The position numbers and the translations under genes are program-made. The notes under the pieces are model-generated. The model had not been told where the DNA came from. It saw nothing but the letters and a program-made list of their open reading frames with translations, and made no database searches. Shown piece after piece: positions 1 to 9,002 of a DNA stretch of 64,000 bases. The DNA is taken from positions 1-64,000 of the forward strand of contig JAGIAT010000002.1 in assembly GCA_017744715.1 (NCBI GenBank), given 5' to 3'. Position 1 is the stretch's first letter. Each line of letters opens with the position of its first letter. Origin of the DNA: Niabella sp. (GTDB lineage: Bacteria > Bacteroidota > Bacteroidia > Chitinophagales > Chitinophagaceae).

Positions 1-45
1 CTCGCTTTGACCGGCATCAAAAACAAAACAACTGTTTTTACCGGA

Positions 46-95
46 CACCAGTAACATTAAACCTGAAACTTTCTCCTTCGGAAATATGGAATCGC
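46..95. repeat. Fragment of dispersed intergenic repeat
   Basis: This short stretch before the first sigma gene carries the string TTAAACCTGAAACT followed by CTCCTTCGG. It matches the joint of the mosaic repeat units near 41.75 kb (TTAAACCTGAAACTCTTCCCTGCGGG). It is probably a decayed copy of the same family. Nothing else is recognisable in the first 100 bases. Confidence 0.45.
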
Positions 96-138
96 TACAT
101 TCTTGCATCTTATAAATAGTTTAAATACCTTTATTTGC

Positions 139-717
139 GTGATTCAAAGCCGTTATGACCATATAGGCGATCAGGATTTGCTCCACCGGTATCTGCAGGA
201 CCGTGATAACGCGTGGCTGGGGGTGCTTCTGGAGCGGTATACGCTGCTGCTTTTTGGCGTATGCATGAAATACCTGAAAGACGAAACCCAGGCGCAGGAT
301 GCCGTTCAGCAAATCTTCCTGAAAGTAATACAGGAAGTGCATAAGTATAAGATCGATTATTTTAAATCCTGGCTGTATACGGTGGCCAAAAATCATTGCC
401 TGACGGTATTGCGCGATAAAAAACGGAACATACCGGTGGCACTGACGGAGAATGATCAGCTGGCAGATCAGCCGGATGAAGCGCCGGAAAAAGAAGCGAT
501 CAGTCCCGAACTATTGAAAGACGCCCTGGATGCATTGAGCGAAGAGCAGCGGCAATCAGTAATTTTGTTCTATCTGAAGAAAAAAAGTTACCAGGAAATC
601 AGCGCATCTGAAGGATATAGCCTGTTACAGGTAAAGAGTTATATTCAGAATGGTAAGCGGAATCTGAAATTGCTGATCCAAAAAATGCTTAAAAAAGCAA
701 AAAAAGAGAATGGCTGA
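139..717 (+). CDS. ECF-type RNA polymerase sigma-70 factor
   Basis: This small group 4 sigma factor would direct RNA polymerase to a limited regulon. Region 2 is seen in the stretch from LLERYTLLLFG through DAVQQIFLKV and KSWLYTVAKNHCL. Region 4 is seen in LSEEQRQSVILFYLKKKSYQEIS. The open frame extends upstream to a TTG at 103. I prefer the GTG at 139 because it leaves about a dozen residues before the conserved DQDLLHRYL, as in relatives, and because the upstream bases look like a repeat fragment. The stop overlaps the next gene by 8 bases, so the two are probably translationally coupled and the neighbour is probably its regulator. The target promoters are unknown. Confidence 0.88.
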   Translation: MIQSRYDHIGDQDLLHRYLQDRDNAWLGVLLERYTLLLFGVCMKYLKDETQAQDAVQQIFLKVIQEVHKYKIDYFKSWLYTVAKNHCLTVLRDKKRNIPVALTENDQLADQPDEAPEKEAISPELLKDALDALSEEQRQSVILFYLKKKSYQEISASEGYSLLQVKSYIQNGKRNLKLLIQKMLKKAKKENG

Positions 718-1072
718 AGATTTAAAAGACATATTATCCCATTTGAATAAAGAGGTAAGCCAGGAAACCCTGTTGCAGTATCTGAAAAAAGAACTGGGCA
801 GGGAAGATGTGCACGAAGTAGAACGGCAACTGCTGGAGGATCCCTTCTACAACGATGCAGTAGAAGGTTTACAGGAAGTGGAAAACCCGGAACGGTTACT
901 GCTGATTGCCGATGCCCTGAACCGGGATCTGAAAAAACGTACAGAAAAGAAAAGAAAGGAACGCAATAAACGCTATTTGAAGCCGCAATGGTGGCTTTAC
1001 TTCTCCATTCTTATTCTTTTGCTCCTGCTGGTGCTGGTATACCTGCTCCTTCATGGCAGAATGGCCGGGTGA
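710..1072 (+). CDS. Small membrane protein, probable anti-sigma partner
   Basis: The protein has 120 residues: a charged cytoplasmic N-terminal part of about 90 residues (motifs LLQYLKKELG and VERQLLEDPFYNDAVEGL), a very basic stretch (residues 76-92) and one membrane segment at about 95-114, with only a few residues outside. Proteins of this shape commonly follow small sigma genes in Bacteroidota. The part around residues 22-55 resembles the cytoplasmic segment of longer anti-sigma-like membrane proteins. It overlaps the sigma gene by 8 bases. The anti-sigma role is inferred from position and topology. No zinc-binding anti-sigma motif (HxxxCxxC) is present. Confidence 0.75.
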   Translation: MAEDLKDILSHLNKEVSQETLLQYLKKELGREDVHEVERQLLEDPFYNDAVEGLQEVENPERLLLIADALNRDLKKRTEKKRKERNKRYLKPQWWLYFSILILLLLLVLVYLLLHGRMAG

Positions 1073-1201
1073 TAATGAAGGCTTTACACCTCATAAACCG
1101 CTTTTGTGCGTTGAATGTGCAAAAAATGACCCCAACATTAAGTTTATATTAAGTTTACATTAATTCTCGTTAACGGTACCACATACCGTTGCCTCCGGTT
1201 G

Positions 1202-1209
1202 TACCTTTG
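1202..1209 (+). promoter_or_regulatory. Bacteroidota -7 promoter element
   Basis: TACCTTTG matches the TAnnTTTG consensus exactly and lies 18 bases before the ATG at 1228. No convincing -33 TTG is seen at the usual spacing. Its position argues against a start at the upstream TTG (1189). Confidence 0.5.
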
Positions 1210-1227
1210 CCGCATAAATTTTTTGTT

Positions 1228-1692
1228 ATGCAATGGAAGACTATTACATCCAGCCTAGGTAGTACCGGATTTGGATTGTGGTACAATGGTCAAAAAATGC
1301 TAACCCTCGCATACAAACCGAAATCCGATTCGGTTTATCTGGAGTCAAAAGACGGGGAGAAAAGATTGTTTCATTATAAAAAGAAAGGTCTTTTTAAGAA
1401 TAAGCGGGTATTAGAGAATGAGTACGGGGCAGAACTGGGGAAAATATCCAGGGAAGGGCGTCAGAAATATATTGAAGTAGATGATAAACGGTTTTACCTG
1501 AATTTCAAAAATGACAATAACAATGTTATTGAAATCATTGATGAAGCCGGCCAGAAACCGGTAGCCGTTTGCTCGGTAGAAGGCGAAAACCCAAGCGATG
1601 CTACCAACTATAGCCTGCTCATGGTGATGTGTTTTTACCTGTTTCAGCCGAAAAATTACAACCAGATTGCTGCAGCAAGAGCTGCCGTTTAA
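1228..1692 (+). CDS. Conserved hypothetical protein
   Basis: I do not recognise a named family. The protein has 154 residues, no signal peptide and no clear membrane span, though a hydrophobic stretch lies near the C terminus (YSLLMVMCFYLF). The rest alternates short beta-like segments with many lysines and glycines, for example GFGLWYNGQKMLTLAY and KKGLFKNKRVLENEYG. This resembles small beta-rich cytoplasmic proteins. The frame is open from a TTG at 1189, but the ATG at 1228 is favoured because a -7 promoter element lies between the two. Its stop overlaps the convergent Mur-ligase gene by 4 bases. Confidence 0.7.
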   Translation: MQWKTITSSLGSTGFGLWYNGQKMLTLAYKPKSDSVYLESKDGEKRLFHYKKKGLFKNKRVLENEYGAELGKISREGRQKYIEVDDKRFYLNFKNDNNNVIEIIDEAGQKPVAVCSVEGENPSDATNYSLLMVMCFYLFQPKNYNQIAAARAAV

Positions 1693-3101
1693 AGTTCGCT
1701 GTAAATTTTTTTAGCAAATTGTTCCAGTGATGGGTCGCGTGCCCCCATCAATAACAGGGTCGTGCCCGGTTGCAAATGACTGCCCGCTGCCTGTAACAGC
1801 TCATCGCGGTTTTCTACAAAATACGCGTTTTTACCCAATGCTTTCAGGTCATTGATCAGGTCGCCGGCAGAAATATCCTTGGTGGTGGTGCCACCAGCAT
1901 AAAAGATTTCGCTCATCCAGATCTCATCCTGGTCTCTGAGGGCATTGCCGATCTCTTCCACAAACTCTTTACGCAAAAACTTGGTAGGCGTATATCCATG
2001 GGGTTGAAACCACGCCACCACTTTATCCGAAACCGGTTGACAGGAGCGGATGGCTGCCGCACATTTAACCGGATTGTGCGCAAAATCATCCACTACCCAC
2101 ACGCCGTTCTTTTGCCCCAGCACCTGTGCCCTCCGGTAAATACCTTCGTATTGTTTTAATGCAACGGCCGCAGTTTCCAGGGTTATGCCCGCAAGTACAG
2201 CGGCAGTAGCCGCCGCCACCGCATTCTCCATATTATGACGCCCCAGCAGGTTCAGTTCAAATGGCTGACCATTGAGTGCAAAGGATATCTGAAAACCATT
2301 CTGCTCAAAACCGGTAGCCTGAAACCCCGCGCCGGTGCAGTTTTCATCTACACAAAAATCGTTTGCCGCATCTGCAGACAATTTTCGGGAGTGCTCATTG
2401 GACCGGTTCACGCAAAACCGGCGGCTGTTATTTTTGAAAATCTCAAATACCTGCATCAACTCATCCAGTTCTTTATGATCCTTTTCAATATTCAGCAGCA
2501 ATCCTACTTCCGGATGATATTGTACAATAGAACCATCACTTTCGTCCGCCTCAATCACCAGCCACTCCCCGTCGCCTACAAATGCATTGCCTATTCTTCC
2601 CTTTTTTATCAGTGTAACCAGTCCCGCGCCGCTGATCACCGAAGGCTCCATACCGCCCTGTTGCAGGATATCAAATAACATACCCGTAGTGGTGCTTTTA
2701 CCACTGGTGCCACCCACCGCAATGGTTTTTTTGCTTGCAGCGATAAGCGCCAGCAGCTCCGAACGGCGGATCACCGGAATATTCAGTGCTCTTGCCTTCC
2801 GGATCTCCTCCACGTTATCTTCAATCGCCGTAGATGCTACGACGAGGTCTGTATCCGGGGTAATGCCTTCCCCATTCTGTAAAAAGCAGCGGATGCCTTC
2901 GGCTTCCAGTTTTTCTTTTATATCCCCGGCCTTTCCTTCATTAAAAAAACGGTCGCTTCCGGAAACGTTTTTTCCAACACCCTGTAGGTACTGTGCAATT
3001 GCGCTCATGCCGGCACCGGCAACGCCAATAAAAAAAGGGTTCTTTATCTGTTCTAAACTGGTTACCATAGATGGCAAATGTCGGTAAAAAACAGATGCCA
3101 T
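1689..3101 (-). CDS. Mur ligase family protein, MurC-like paralogue
   Basis: This is an ATP-dependent Mur ligase (amide bond formation with a UDP-MurNAc-type substrate). The N-terminal nucleotide-sugar domain shows FFIGVAGAGMSAIAQYL and VSGSD. The P-loop is GTSGKSTTT at residues 131-139, then EADESDGS, NIEKDH, the LLGRHNMENAVAA motif and the C-terminal domain (VVDDFAHNPVKCAAAI). The family norm for the P-loop is GTHGKTTTT, so this is a divergent clade. It is not next to other cell-wall genes, which suggests a paralogue for peptidoglycan recycling or another role rather than the main murC. An alternative start is the ATG at 3068 (MVTSLEQIKN). Confidence 0.8.
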   Translation of the reverse strand: MASVFYRHLPSMVTSLEQIKNPFFIGVAGAGMSAIAQYLQGVGKNVSGSDRFFNEGKAGDIKEKLEAEGIRCFLQNGEGITPDTDLVVASTAIEDNVEEIRKARALNIPVIRRSELLALIAASKKTIAVGGTSGKSTTTGMLFDILQQGGMEPSVISGAGLVTLIKKGRIGNAFVGDGEWLVIEADESDGSIVQYHPEVGLLLNIEKDHKELDELMQVFEIFKNNSRRFCVNRSNEHSRKLSADAANDFCVDENCTGAGFQATGFEQNGFQISFALNGQPFELNLLGRHNMENAVAAATAAVLAGITLETAAVALKQYEGIYRRAQVLGQKNGVWVVDDFAHNPVKCAAAIRSCQPVSDKVVAWFQPHGYTPTKFLRKEFVEEIGNALRDQDEIWMSEIFYAGGTTTKDISAGDLINDLKALGKNAYFVENRDELLQAAGSHLQPGTTLLLMGARDPSLEQFAKKIYSEL

Positions 3102-3222
3102 TGTTTCAGAAAAACAGGAACGGTTGTGCGCTTTATGTCATCGGGCAACCGCATGACCCTGAAGACCGTTTAATAAGCATTACCTTAAAATTTTTCAGAT
3201 TACGGACAAGCACGGTCTCATT

Positions 3223-3735
3223 CTAATTGATCACCAGCGGTCTTAAATGACCAACAGCAAAGGTATCCACGGTATACTGGCTGGTGGTATTTCCCAGTAT
3301 GCCGATGGTAACCCTGCGGGCACCGGGCGCCGCTGCATTGAGCAACTTTACATAAATAGTATCCTTTGCCTGTATTGCCTTTGGAAATGTAATGGAAAAG
3401 CGGCCGCTGGCATCTGGCTGAAGGACGGCGCCGTTCCGGTCTGTGATTTCAAAATCGGTACCCCGTACCGCGCGGTTGGGAATGCGCGCCGTATCTGCTA
3501 CATAGTAGGCCACCGCATCATAATTGCGGGTAAAGGCAGAATAAAACTGCACCGGCAGCTTTAAAAGTGCCGCCTGATTGCGTTGCACCCGAACGGTATC
3601 ATTGGTATTGGGGTAAAAAACCAGGTAGTAATGATGTGCATATTCTTCCACGCCCTTCGGATAATCTTTGTCTTCACAGGATGCCAGTATTGCTAACAGG
3701 CTAAAAGCAACGGTCACATAGTTGATCCATTTCAT
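3223..3735 (-). CDS. SusD-associated lipoprotein, unknown function
   Basis: The protein has 170 residues with a lipoprotein signal (LLAILASCEDKDY, Cys about 20) and then a beta-rich domain. Such small lipoproteins often follow susD in polysaccharide or peptide uptake loci and may act as surface-exposed accessory binding proteins. I cannot assign a DUF number with confidence. It lies 30 bases downstream of the susD-like gene on the same strand and is likely the last gene of the sigma-FecR-SusC-SusD unit. Visible pieces include PNTNDTVRVQRNQAALLKLPV and YDAVAYYVADTARIPN, which look like the alternating strands of an immunoglobulin-like or similar beta sandwich. Confidence 0.7.
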   Translation of the reverse strand: MKWINYVTVAFSLLAILASCEDKDYPKGVEEYAHHYYLVFYPNTNDTVRVQRNQAALLKLPVQFYSAFTRNYDAVAYYVADTARIPNRAVRGTDFEITDRNGAVLQPDASGRFSITFPKAIQAKDTIYVKLLNAAAPGARRVTIGILGNTTSQYTVDTFAVGHLRPLVIN

Positions 3736-3765
3736 TGCTGAAAAAATTTAAGTCTTAAAATAAGG

Positions 3766-5424
3766 TTACTGCCAGTTGGGGTTTTGCACCACATTGTTAT
3801 TACTCAGGTTGATTTCATTTTGCGGCACAGGATAGAGGTAATCCCTGTTTGCTTTAAACGTGCGCGCGTTTGCCGGCTCTACCACCAATACCTGGTCGCT
3901 GTTCAGCGTAAGTACGCTGGGGTCCTTTGTGGTAGTCCATTCGCTTTGGATGTATTTGGCGCCTAACAGTGCCCTGGGCAATACCGTTTCAGCGGTTTTC
4001 CAGCGCATGAGGTCGTCGTAACGGAAACCCTCCAATGCCAGCTCAACGGTGCGTTCTCTTCTTATTTCCTCCCGCATGCTGAGGTTATGGGCATTTACAA
4101 AACTGTTGCTGAGTTTTACATTCAAACCGGCGCGGGTCCGCAACAGGTTAATCGTTTTGTCGAGGTCATCATCGGAAATCGCTTCCGTCAGCTCATATTT
4201 TGCCTCTGCATAAGTCAGCAATACTTCGGCATAACGGATCAGGATGCGGTCGCCGGTACAAATACTCCCCTGCCCGTTCTCTTTATAAAATCCTTTTTTC
4301 GTACCATAGGCCGTGCGGCCCGCCTGGTTGATCTCCGGTATCCAGGGCCGGTCGAAGGACGGCTCTTTATACAAATAAACGGTTTGGGCCAGCCGGGGAT
4401 CCCGGTTCTCCAGCACCGTATTATACGAGGTTTCATTGCCTTCGGGTACAAAATAAGAAGAACGCACGGCGGACGCGTTATTATCGGTATTAAAAGCCGG
4501 CAAACCATCGGCGTACAGGTACATCCGGATGAGATTGCGGGTAACCGCCAGCGCACCATTGGAAAGCTCGCTGGAATGGTTGTGCGTAAGGATCGGGTTG
4601 GTAGAGCTGACCCCATATACTTTTACAAAAATATTTTCCTTATTGGCCGCGCCATCCCCTTCCAGGCGAAACAGGCTGCCGTAATCTGCAAACAGTGTAT
4701 GTCCCTGTTTCATGGCGTTATCAGCGGCTTCTACTGCCTTTTGCAGATGCTGCTGCCAGCCCTCCTGCCCTCCGTGAAACTTTAATCTTGTACCCTCATA
4801 CAGTGCCACCCGTGCCTTTAAAGCCAGCGCTGCACTTTTGGTGATGCGGCCATAGTCTGCCGCAGCCAGCTGTGTGATGGAAGGCAGCCAGGTTGCTGCA
4901 AAATCCAGGTCTTCATACAGCTGTGCAATCACCTGTGCTCTTGGAGTGCGTGGCATATATAATTCCGGCGACCCAAAGTCCAGCAGCTTCAGCAACAACG
5001 GCACATCCCCGTATTTTTGAAGCAGCTGGAAAAAATTATAGGCCCTGAAGAAGCGCGCTTCGCCAAAATAACGGTTCTTCACCGCGTCGGAAACATTGGC
5101 CTTTCCCCCCTTTGTTAAAATATTATTGGCCGTAAAAATAATGGTATAGGGGCCAGACCAGTCCGTGCTGGTGGCTGGTATGCCCCGGGTACCATTACTG
5201 ATATCGTTAAACGTGGTGGCCCGTGCATCATCAGCCCGCACATCATTCCAGTTGGGCAGCAGTTGCTGGTACAGGCGGTTGGCAGCGCCTTTCAGATCGG
5301 CCTCCGTATTCCAGAATTCGTCATCCGGGAACAGCGACTCTGGTTTGCGGTCGATGGAACACGCGCTAAAAAAACAGGTGGTAAAAAGTACGGCAGCCAT
5401 TAAGGCAACAATGCTTTTTTTCAT
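3766..5424 (-). CDS. SusD/RagB family nutrient-binding lipoprotein
   Basis: This is a surface lipoprotein that caps the SusC channel and binds substrate. The ATG at 5424 gives MKKSIVALMAAVLF and a lipobox FFSACS, while the longer frame from 5454 adds ten unlikely residues. SusD-like features are an N-terminal tetratricopeptide-like region (RYFGEARFFRAYNFFQLLQKYGDVP) and the C-terminal RagB/SusD domain (ILIRYAEVLLTYAEAKYE, TINLLRTRAGL, IRRERTVELALEGFRYDDLMRW, LYPVPQNEI). It is 55 bases downstream of its SusC partner. The substrate is not evident because no degradative enzyme lies in this locus. Confidence 0.93.
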   Translation of the reverse strand: MKKSIVALMAAVLFTTCFFSACSIDRKPESLFPDDEFWNTEADLKGAANRLYQQLLPNWNDVRADDARATTFNDISNGTRGIPATSTDWSGPYTIIFTANNILTKGGKANVSDAVKNRYFGEARFFRAYNFFQLLQKYGDVPLLLKLLDFGSPELYMPRTPRAQVIAQLYEDLDFAATWLPSITQLAAADYGRITKSAALALKARVALYEGTRLKFHGGQEGWQQHLQKAVEAADNAMKQGHTLFADYGSLFRLEGDGAANKENIFVKVYGVSSTNPILTHNHSSELSNGALAVTRNLIRMYLYADGLPAFNTDNNASAVRSSYFVPEGNETSYNTVLENRDPRLAQTVYLYKEPSFDRPWIPEINQAGRTAYGTKKGFYKENGQGSICTGDRILIRYAEVLLTYAEAKYELTEAISDDDLDKTINLLRTRAGLNVKLSNSFVNAHNLSMREEIRRERTVELALEGFRYDDLMRWKTAETVLPRALLGAKYIQSEWTTTKDPSVLTLNSDQVLVVEPANARTFKANRDYLYPVPQNEINLSNNNVVQNPNWQ

Positions 5425-5479
5425 ATAAATATTTTTATCGTTATTCAATTGCATTTCTATCTGAACTATACGGATCCGG

Positions 5480-8400
5480 TTACAGCGTCATATTCAAGCC
5501 AACCGATACACTCCGGTAGAAGGGGTAAGCGGTGGTTCGTACATCGTTGGGCACTTCGGGGTCAAATATCTTCAGCACTTTTGTATGCTCCCACAGATCC
5601 TGACCGGAAGCATATACCCGGAGGTCTTTTACAGCACCCCGCTTCATGGGTATTTTATAGCCAACCTGCAGGTTCTTCAGCCGGAGATAATTCCCGTTCT
5701 GTGTCCAGCGGTCGGAGGTCAGGTAATTAAAACTGGCCTGCTGGTACATCCGGGCAAAATAACCGTTGGGATTATCCGGCGTCCAGCGGTCCATATGTAT
5801 GGTGGAAGCCTGTTCGGCCGTACCGATATAGGGCACCATCGCGGTAGGGTTCACCACAAATTTGCGGTCGAGCACCCCCTGGAAGAACACCGAAAAATCG
5901 ATACCCCTCCAGTTCAGTCCCAGGTTAAAACCGTATGCATACCGGGGATTTGTCGTGCCCAGGTACACCAGGTCACCGCGATCCTGTGGCGTGGCGCTGC
6001 CAAAGTTGATCCTGTTATCTCCGTTAAGATCTACATACCGGATATCACCGGGTGCCGATTTCACAGGGAAGCTGGCATTGGGCGGTACCTGTATACGACT
6101 TCTGTACTCATCGGCTTCCTGCTGTGTCTGGAAAAAGCCATCGGTCCGGTATCCCCAAACCGTATTCAACGGGTAGCCTTCCAGCAGCGGGGTAATGCCA
6201 CCCTGTGCATTGGCATCGAGGTTAATCACATTGAGCCCATTGTATTTCACCAGCTTATTCTGCATATCGGAAATATTAAAGCCGATATTATAATTTACAG
6301 CACCCCATTTATCATTCCATTTTACATCCAGCTCCGTACCCCAGCTTTTCAGTTCACCGGTATTGTAAAAGGGCGTGGCTACCCCAATGATGCTGGGCAG
6401 GTTTACTTTGGCCAGCATGTCTTTATTGCGTTTTACATAATAATCGGCAGTTAACTGGAGGCGGTTCCGGAACAATGCCAGATCCAGCCCGATATTCATC
6501 TGCTGTAATGTTTCCCAGGTTACAAAGGGAGATGCCAGTACCTCCTGGTAATAATACTGGGCTCTTACATTGTTAAACACCAGATTGTTGCCGGAGGTAA
6601 GGGTAGCCAGGTACGGATAATAGCCCAGCGGAGAGCCGTTGCCCAGCTCACCCCAGGAGCCCCGCAGCTTCAGGTCATTTACAAATGAAAGATGATCTCT
6701 TATAAATGGTTCGTCGCCCAAGCGCCAGGCGGCAGAAAAGGATGGGAATAACTGCCAGCGGTTTTCCGGCGCCAGGCGCGAGCTGCCATCATAACGATAG
6801 GAGGCTTCCAGGAAATAACGGCCTTTATAATCGTAGTTCACTCTTCCAAACGCGGAGGCCAGCGCCCAGGTACCGATATCCTGCCGCGACTGAAGCGTGG
6901 TAGGATCTCCAAAGTTCACATTGAAGACCTCGTTATTAAACATCCGCTGTACGCTGGTGGTCAGTGAATCGGCCCGGTATTCTTCATACGATCCGCCCTG
7001 CATTAGCTTGATATGATGATCACCACCAACATTCAGCTGATAGGTCAGATAGCCCTGCAGGTTGTTTTGATAACTTTTTGCCTTGATCGCTGTAATGGAG
7101 TTCGGATCATTGATCACTCCCCTTACCGTATTCTTTGAACGGCCATACCAGAAGATGCTCCGGTTATGCGCTTCGGAGGTAAGAATGCCCTGGTTTCGCC
7201 AGCCGATCACATCCAGTGTAAGCCCTTTTACCACATTCTTTACCTGAAAACCAAGCCTTGCAGTAAGATTTTCCAGGTTCGATCTTTTAAGCCCCGCATT
7301 ATTTTCAATATCCACCGGATTTAACATCAGGTCGCCATTGTAACGCTGCCCGGTAGTATCCTCTTCGGGCACATAGAGGGGCTGGCGGGTACGACCCCGG
7401 TAAATCAGGTTAATGATACCATCCGTACCGTAGGAATTTTCATCGATCACCGAGCTGATATAGCCCAGGTTCACTTTCATGCTGATATACCTGTTCAGCT
7501 CTGCATTGATATTGCTTCTCAGGTTATAGCGGTCGTTATTATCCGGCCCATACCGCAACACCCCGTCCCTTGTGTAAAAGCTTCCCATTACCAGGTAGTT
7601 CAGCTTATCCGTTCCCCCGCTTACAGACAGCGAATAGTTCTGCATATGATTGACCTTGTCCATCCCTTCCTTGATCCAGTTGGTGTTAGCAAAGTATTCC
7701 CAGCGATCGGTTGCAGGGTTGGGGCGGTACCATAAATTAGGATTGCGGATCCATTCCCGTTGCTCGGCATTATACTCCGGCGATCCGGTGGCATTGGCGC
7801 GCGCCTCGTCAATCAGGATTTGTTCATCCCAGGAATTGAGCCGTTCCGGCATCCGGGCATTGATGTTCCACCCGTAGTACCCGTTAAAGGTTACGCGGGT
7901 TTTACCCAGGGCAGCTTTTTTAGTAGTAATCAGTACCACGCCTGCTGCCGCCCTTGCTCCATATATAGCAGAGGCCGATGCATCTTTAAGTACAGAGATC
8001 GTTTCCACTTCATTCGGGTCGATCAGGTTGATATTCTGTTCAATTCCATCCACCAGCACCAACGCACTGGCACCGTTTGAAGATGTAGCGCCCCTGATTT
8101 GGAAGCTGATGCCTTCAGCGCCCGGTTTACCGCTTGACCGGGTAACCGTTACGCCAGGCACCACCCCCTGCAAAGCCGCCGTAACATTCGGTACCGGCCG
8201 GTTTACCACGTCTTTGCCCCCAACCTGCGCCACGGCTCCGCTGAGGTTGATCTTCTTTTGGGTTCCATACCCGATCACCACCACTTCCGCTGCTTCCTGT
8301 TGCTTTTCCTTTAAAACAACACTGATACTTTGAGGAGCTGATACCGGTATTTCGGTATCCTCATATCCCACATGTGAAAATACCAGTACGCTGCCACCGG

Positions 8401-8890
8401 CCGGAACACGGATCGAAAAACGGCCGTCGCCATCAGTGGCAATGCCGGTAGCACTTCCTTTTATTTTTACAGAAGCACCGATCAAAGGTTCACCCTGCTC
8501 ATTTTTAACCGTTCCGGTAATGGTAATGTCTTCCTGCCGGGAGATGGTTACCAGTGAGCTGCCGGTTACCGAAAAGCCCAGGTTGGTACCCCGCAGCAAT
8601 TGTGTGAGCACCTCGTTTATCGAAGCGTTTTTTACAGAGATACTGATATTTTTTTCCACCGGCACATAGGAAGAGCTGTATACAAACCGGTAACTGGTTT
8701 GCTGCTCAATCATCTTCAGTACATTGGCAAGGTTTTCCTTCTGGATGTGAAGGGAAACCTTATCCTGGGAAAACACCTTCGCCGACACATTTAACGCAAA
8801 ACAGGCGAAAAGAATCGTTAGTTTCATGAATACAATCCATTTAAAGACATTCCTGTACCGGGAATGCCGCAGAAGCAAATAATAGTTCAT
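5480..8890 (-). CDS. SusC/RagA TonB-dependent receptor with STN domain
   Basis: This is an outer-membrane active transporter. The ATG at 8890 gives MNYYLLLRHSRYRNVFKWIV, a long basic N-region typical of FecR-linked SusC proteins, followed by a signal ending near NVSAKVFSQ. The order of domains is STN/secretin-like (about residues 33-105), carboxypeptidase-regulatory-like beta sandwich (GTVKNEQGEPLIGASVKIKG), plug (VVVIGYGTQKK, QIRGATSSNGASALVLVDG, VLKDASASAIYGARAAAGVV) and a barrel ending in a SVGLNMTL terminus. The STN domain is the part that signals to an inner-membrane FecR, and a fecR gene lies directly upstream. Expression is therefore probably controlled by substrate through FecR and the sigma factor at 10.4-11.0 kb. 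Confidence 0.95.
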   Translation of the reverse strand: MNYYLLLRHSRYRNVFKWIVFMKLTILFACFALNVSAKVFSQDKVSLHIQKENLANVLKMIEQQTSYRFVYSSSYVPVEKNISISVKNASINEVLTQLLRGTNLGFSVTGSSLVTISRQEDITITGTVKNEQGEPLIGASVKIKGSATGIATDGDGRFSIRVPAGGSVLVFSHVGYEDTEIPVSAPQSISVVLKEKQQEAAEVVVIGYGTQKKINLSGAVAQVGGKDVVNRPVPNVTAALQGVVPGVTVTRSSGKPGAEGISFQIRGATSSNGASALVLVDGIEQNINLIDPNEVETISVLKDASASAIYGARAAAGVVLITTKKAALGKTRVTFNGYYGWNINARMPERLNSWDEQILIDEARANATGSPEYNAEQREWIRNPNLWYRPNPATDRWEYFANTNWIKEGMDKVNHMQNYSLSVSGGTDKLNYLVMGSFYTRDGVLRYGPDNNDRYNLRSNINAELNRYISMKVNLGYISSVIDENSYGTDGIINLIYRGRTRQPLYVPEEDTTGQRYNGDLMLNPVDIENNAGLKRSNLENLTARLGFQVKNVVKGLTLDVIGWRNQGILTSEAHNRSIFWYGRSKNTVRGVINDPNSITAIKAKSYQNNLQGYLTYQLNVGGDHHIKLMQGGSYEEYRADSLTTSVQRMFNNEVFNVNFGDPTTLQSRQDIGTWALASAFGRVNYDYKGRYFLEASYRYDGSSRLAPENRWQLFPSFSAAWRLGDEPFIRDHLSFVNDLKLRGSWGELGNGSPLGYYPYLATLTSGNNLVFNNVRAQYYYQEVLASPFVTWETLQQMNIGLDLALFRNRLQLTADYYVKRNKDMLAKVNLPSIIGVATPFYNTGELKSWGTELDVKWNDKWGAVNYNIGFNISDMQNKLVKYNGLNVINLDANAQGGITPLLEGYPLNTVWGYRTDGFFQTQQEADEYRSRIQVPPNASFPVKSAPGDIRYVDLNGDNRINFGSATPQDRGDLVYLGTTNPRYAYGFNLGLNWRGIDFSVFFQGVLDRKFVVNPTAMVPYIGTAEQASTIHMDRWTPDNPNGYFARMYQQASFNYLTSDRWTQNGNYLRLKNLQVGYKIPMKRGAVKDLRVYASGQDLWEHTKVLKIFDPEVPNDVRTTAYPFYRSVSVGLNMTL

Positions 8891-8964
8891 ATTTTTGTAT
8901 TTTGATCGTAATAATGGATTGAATGGCGTATGTTGGAGCATGGGCCACCAATCTCTTTCAAGTC

Positions 8965-8996
8965 AAAAAAGTACGGGCGGTGCGCAAACACCGTCC
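8965..8996 (-). terminator. Hairpin and T-run between fecR and susC
   Basis: GGGCGGTG (8975-8982) pairs with CACCGTCC (8989-8996) over 8 pairs with one G-T, around a six-base loop. Read on the minus strand the hairpin is followed within a few bases by six T. It starts 7 bases after the fecR stop and so should end or attenuate the fecR transcript before susC. Confidence 0.65.
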
Positions 8997-9002
8997 ATTT
9001 TT

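Noticed and set aside
86..115. Nine-codon upstream frame before the first sigma gene
   Set aside because: It begins at an ATG but overlaps the other candidate starts, and there is nothing beyond its length to support it as a leader peptide.
5585..6454. Open frame of 289 codons on the plus strand
   Set aside because: It is antisense to the C-terminal part of the first SusC gene and shows no family motif.
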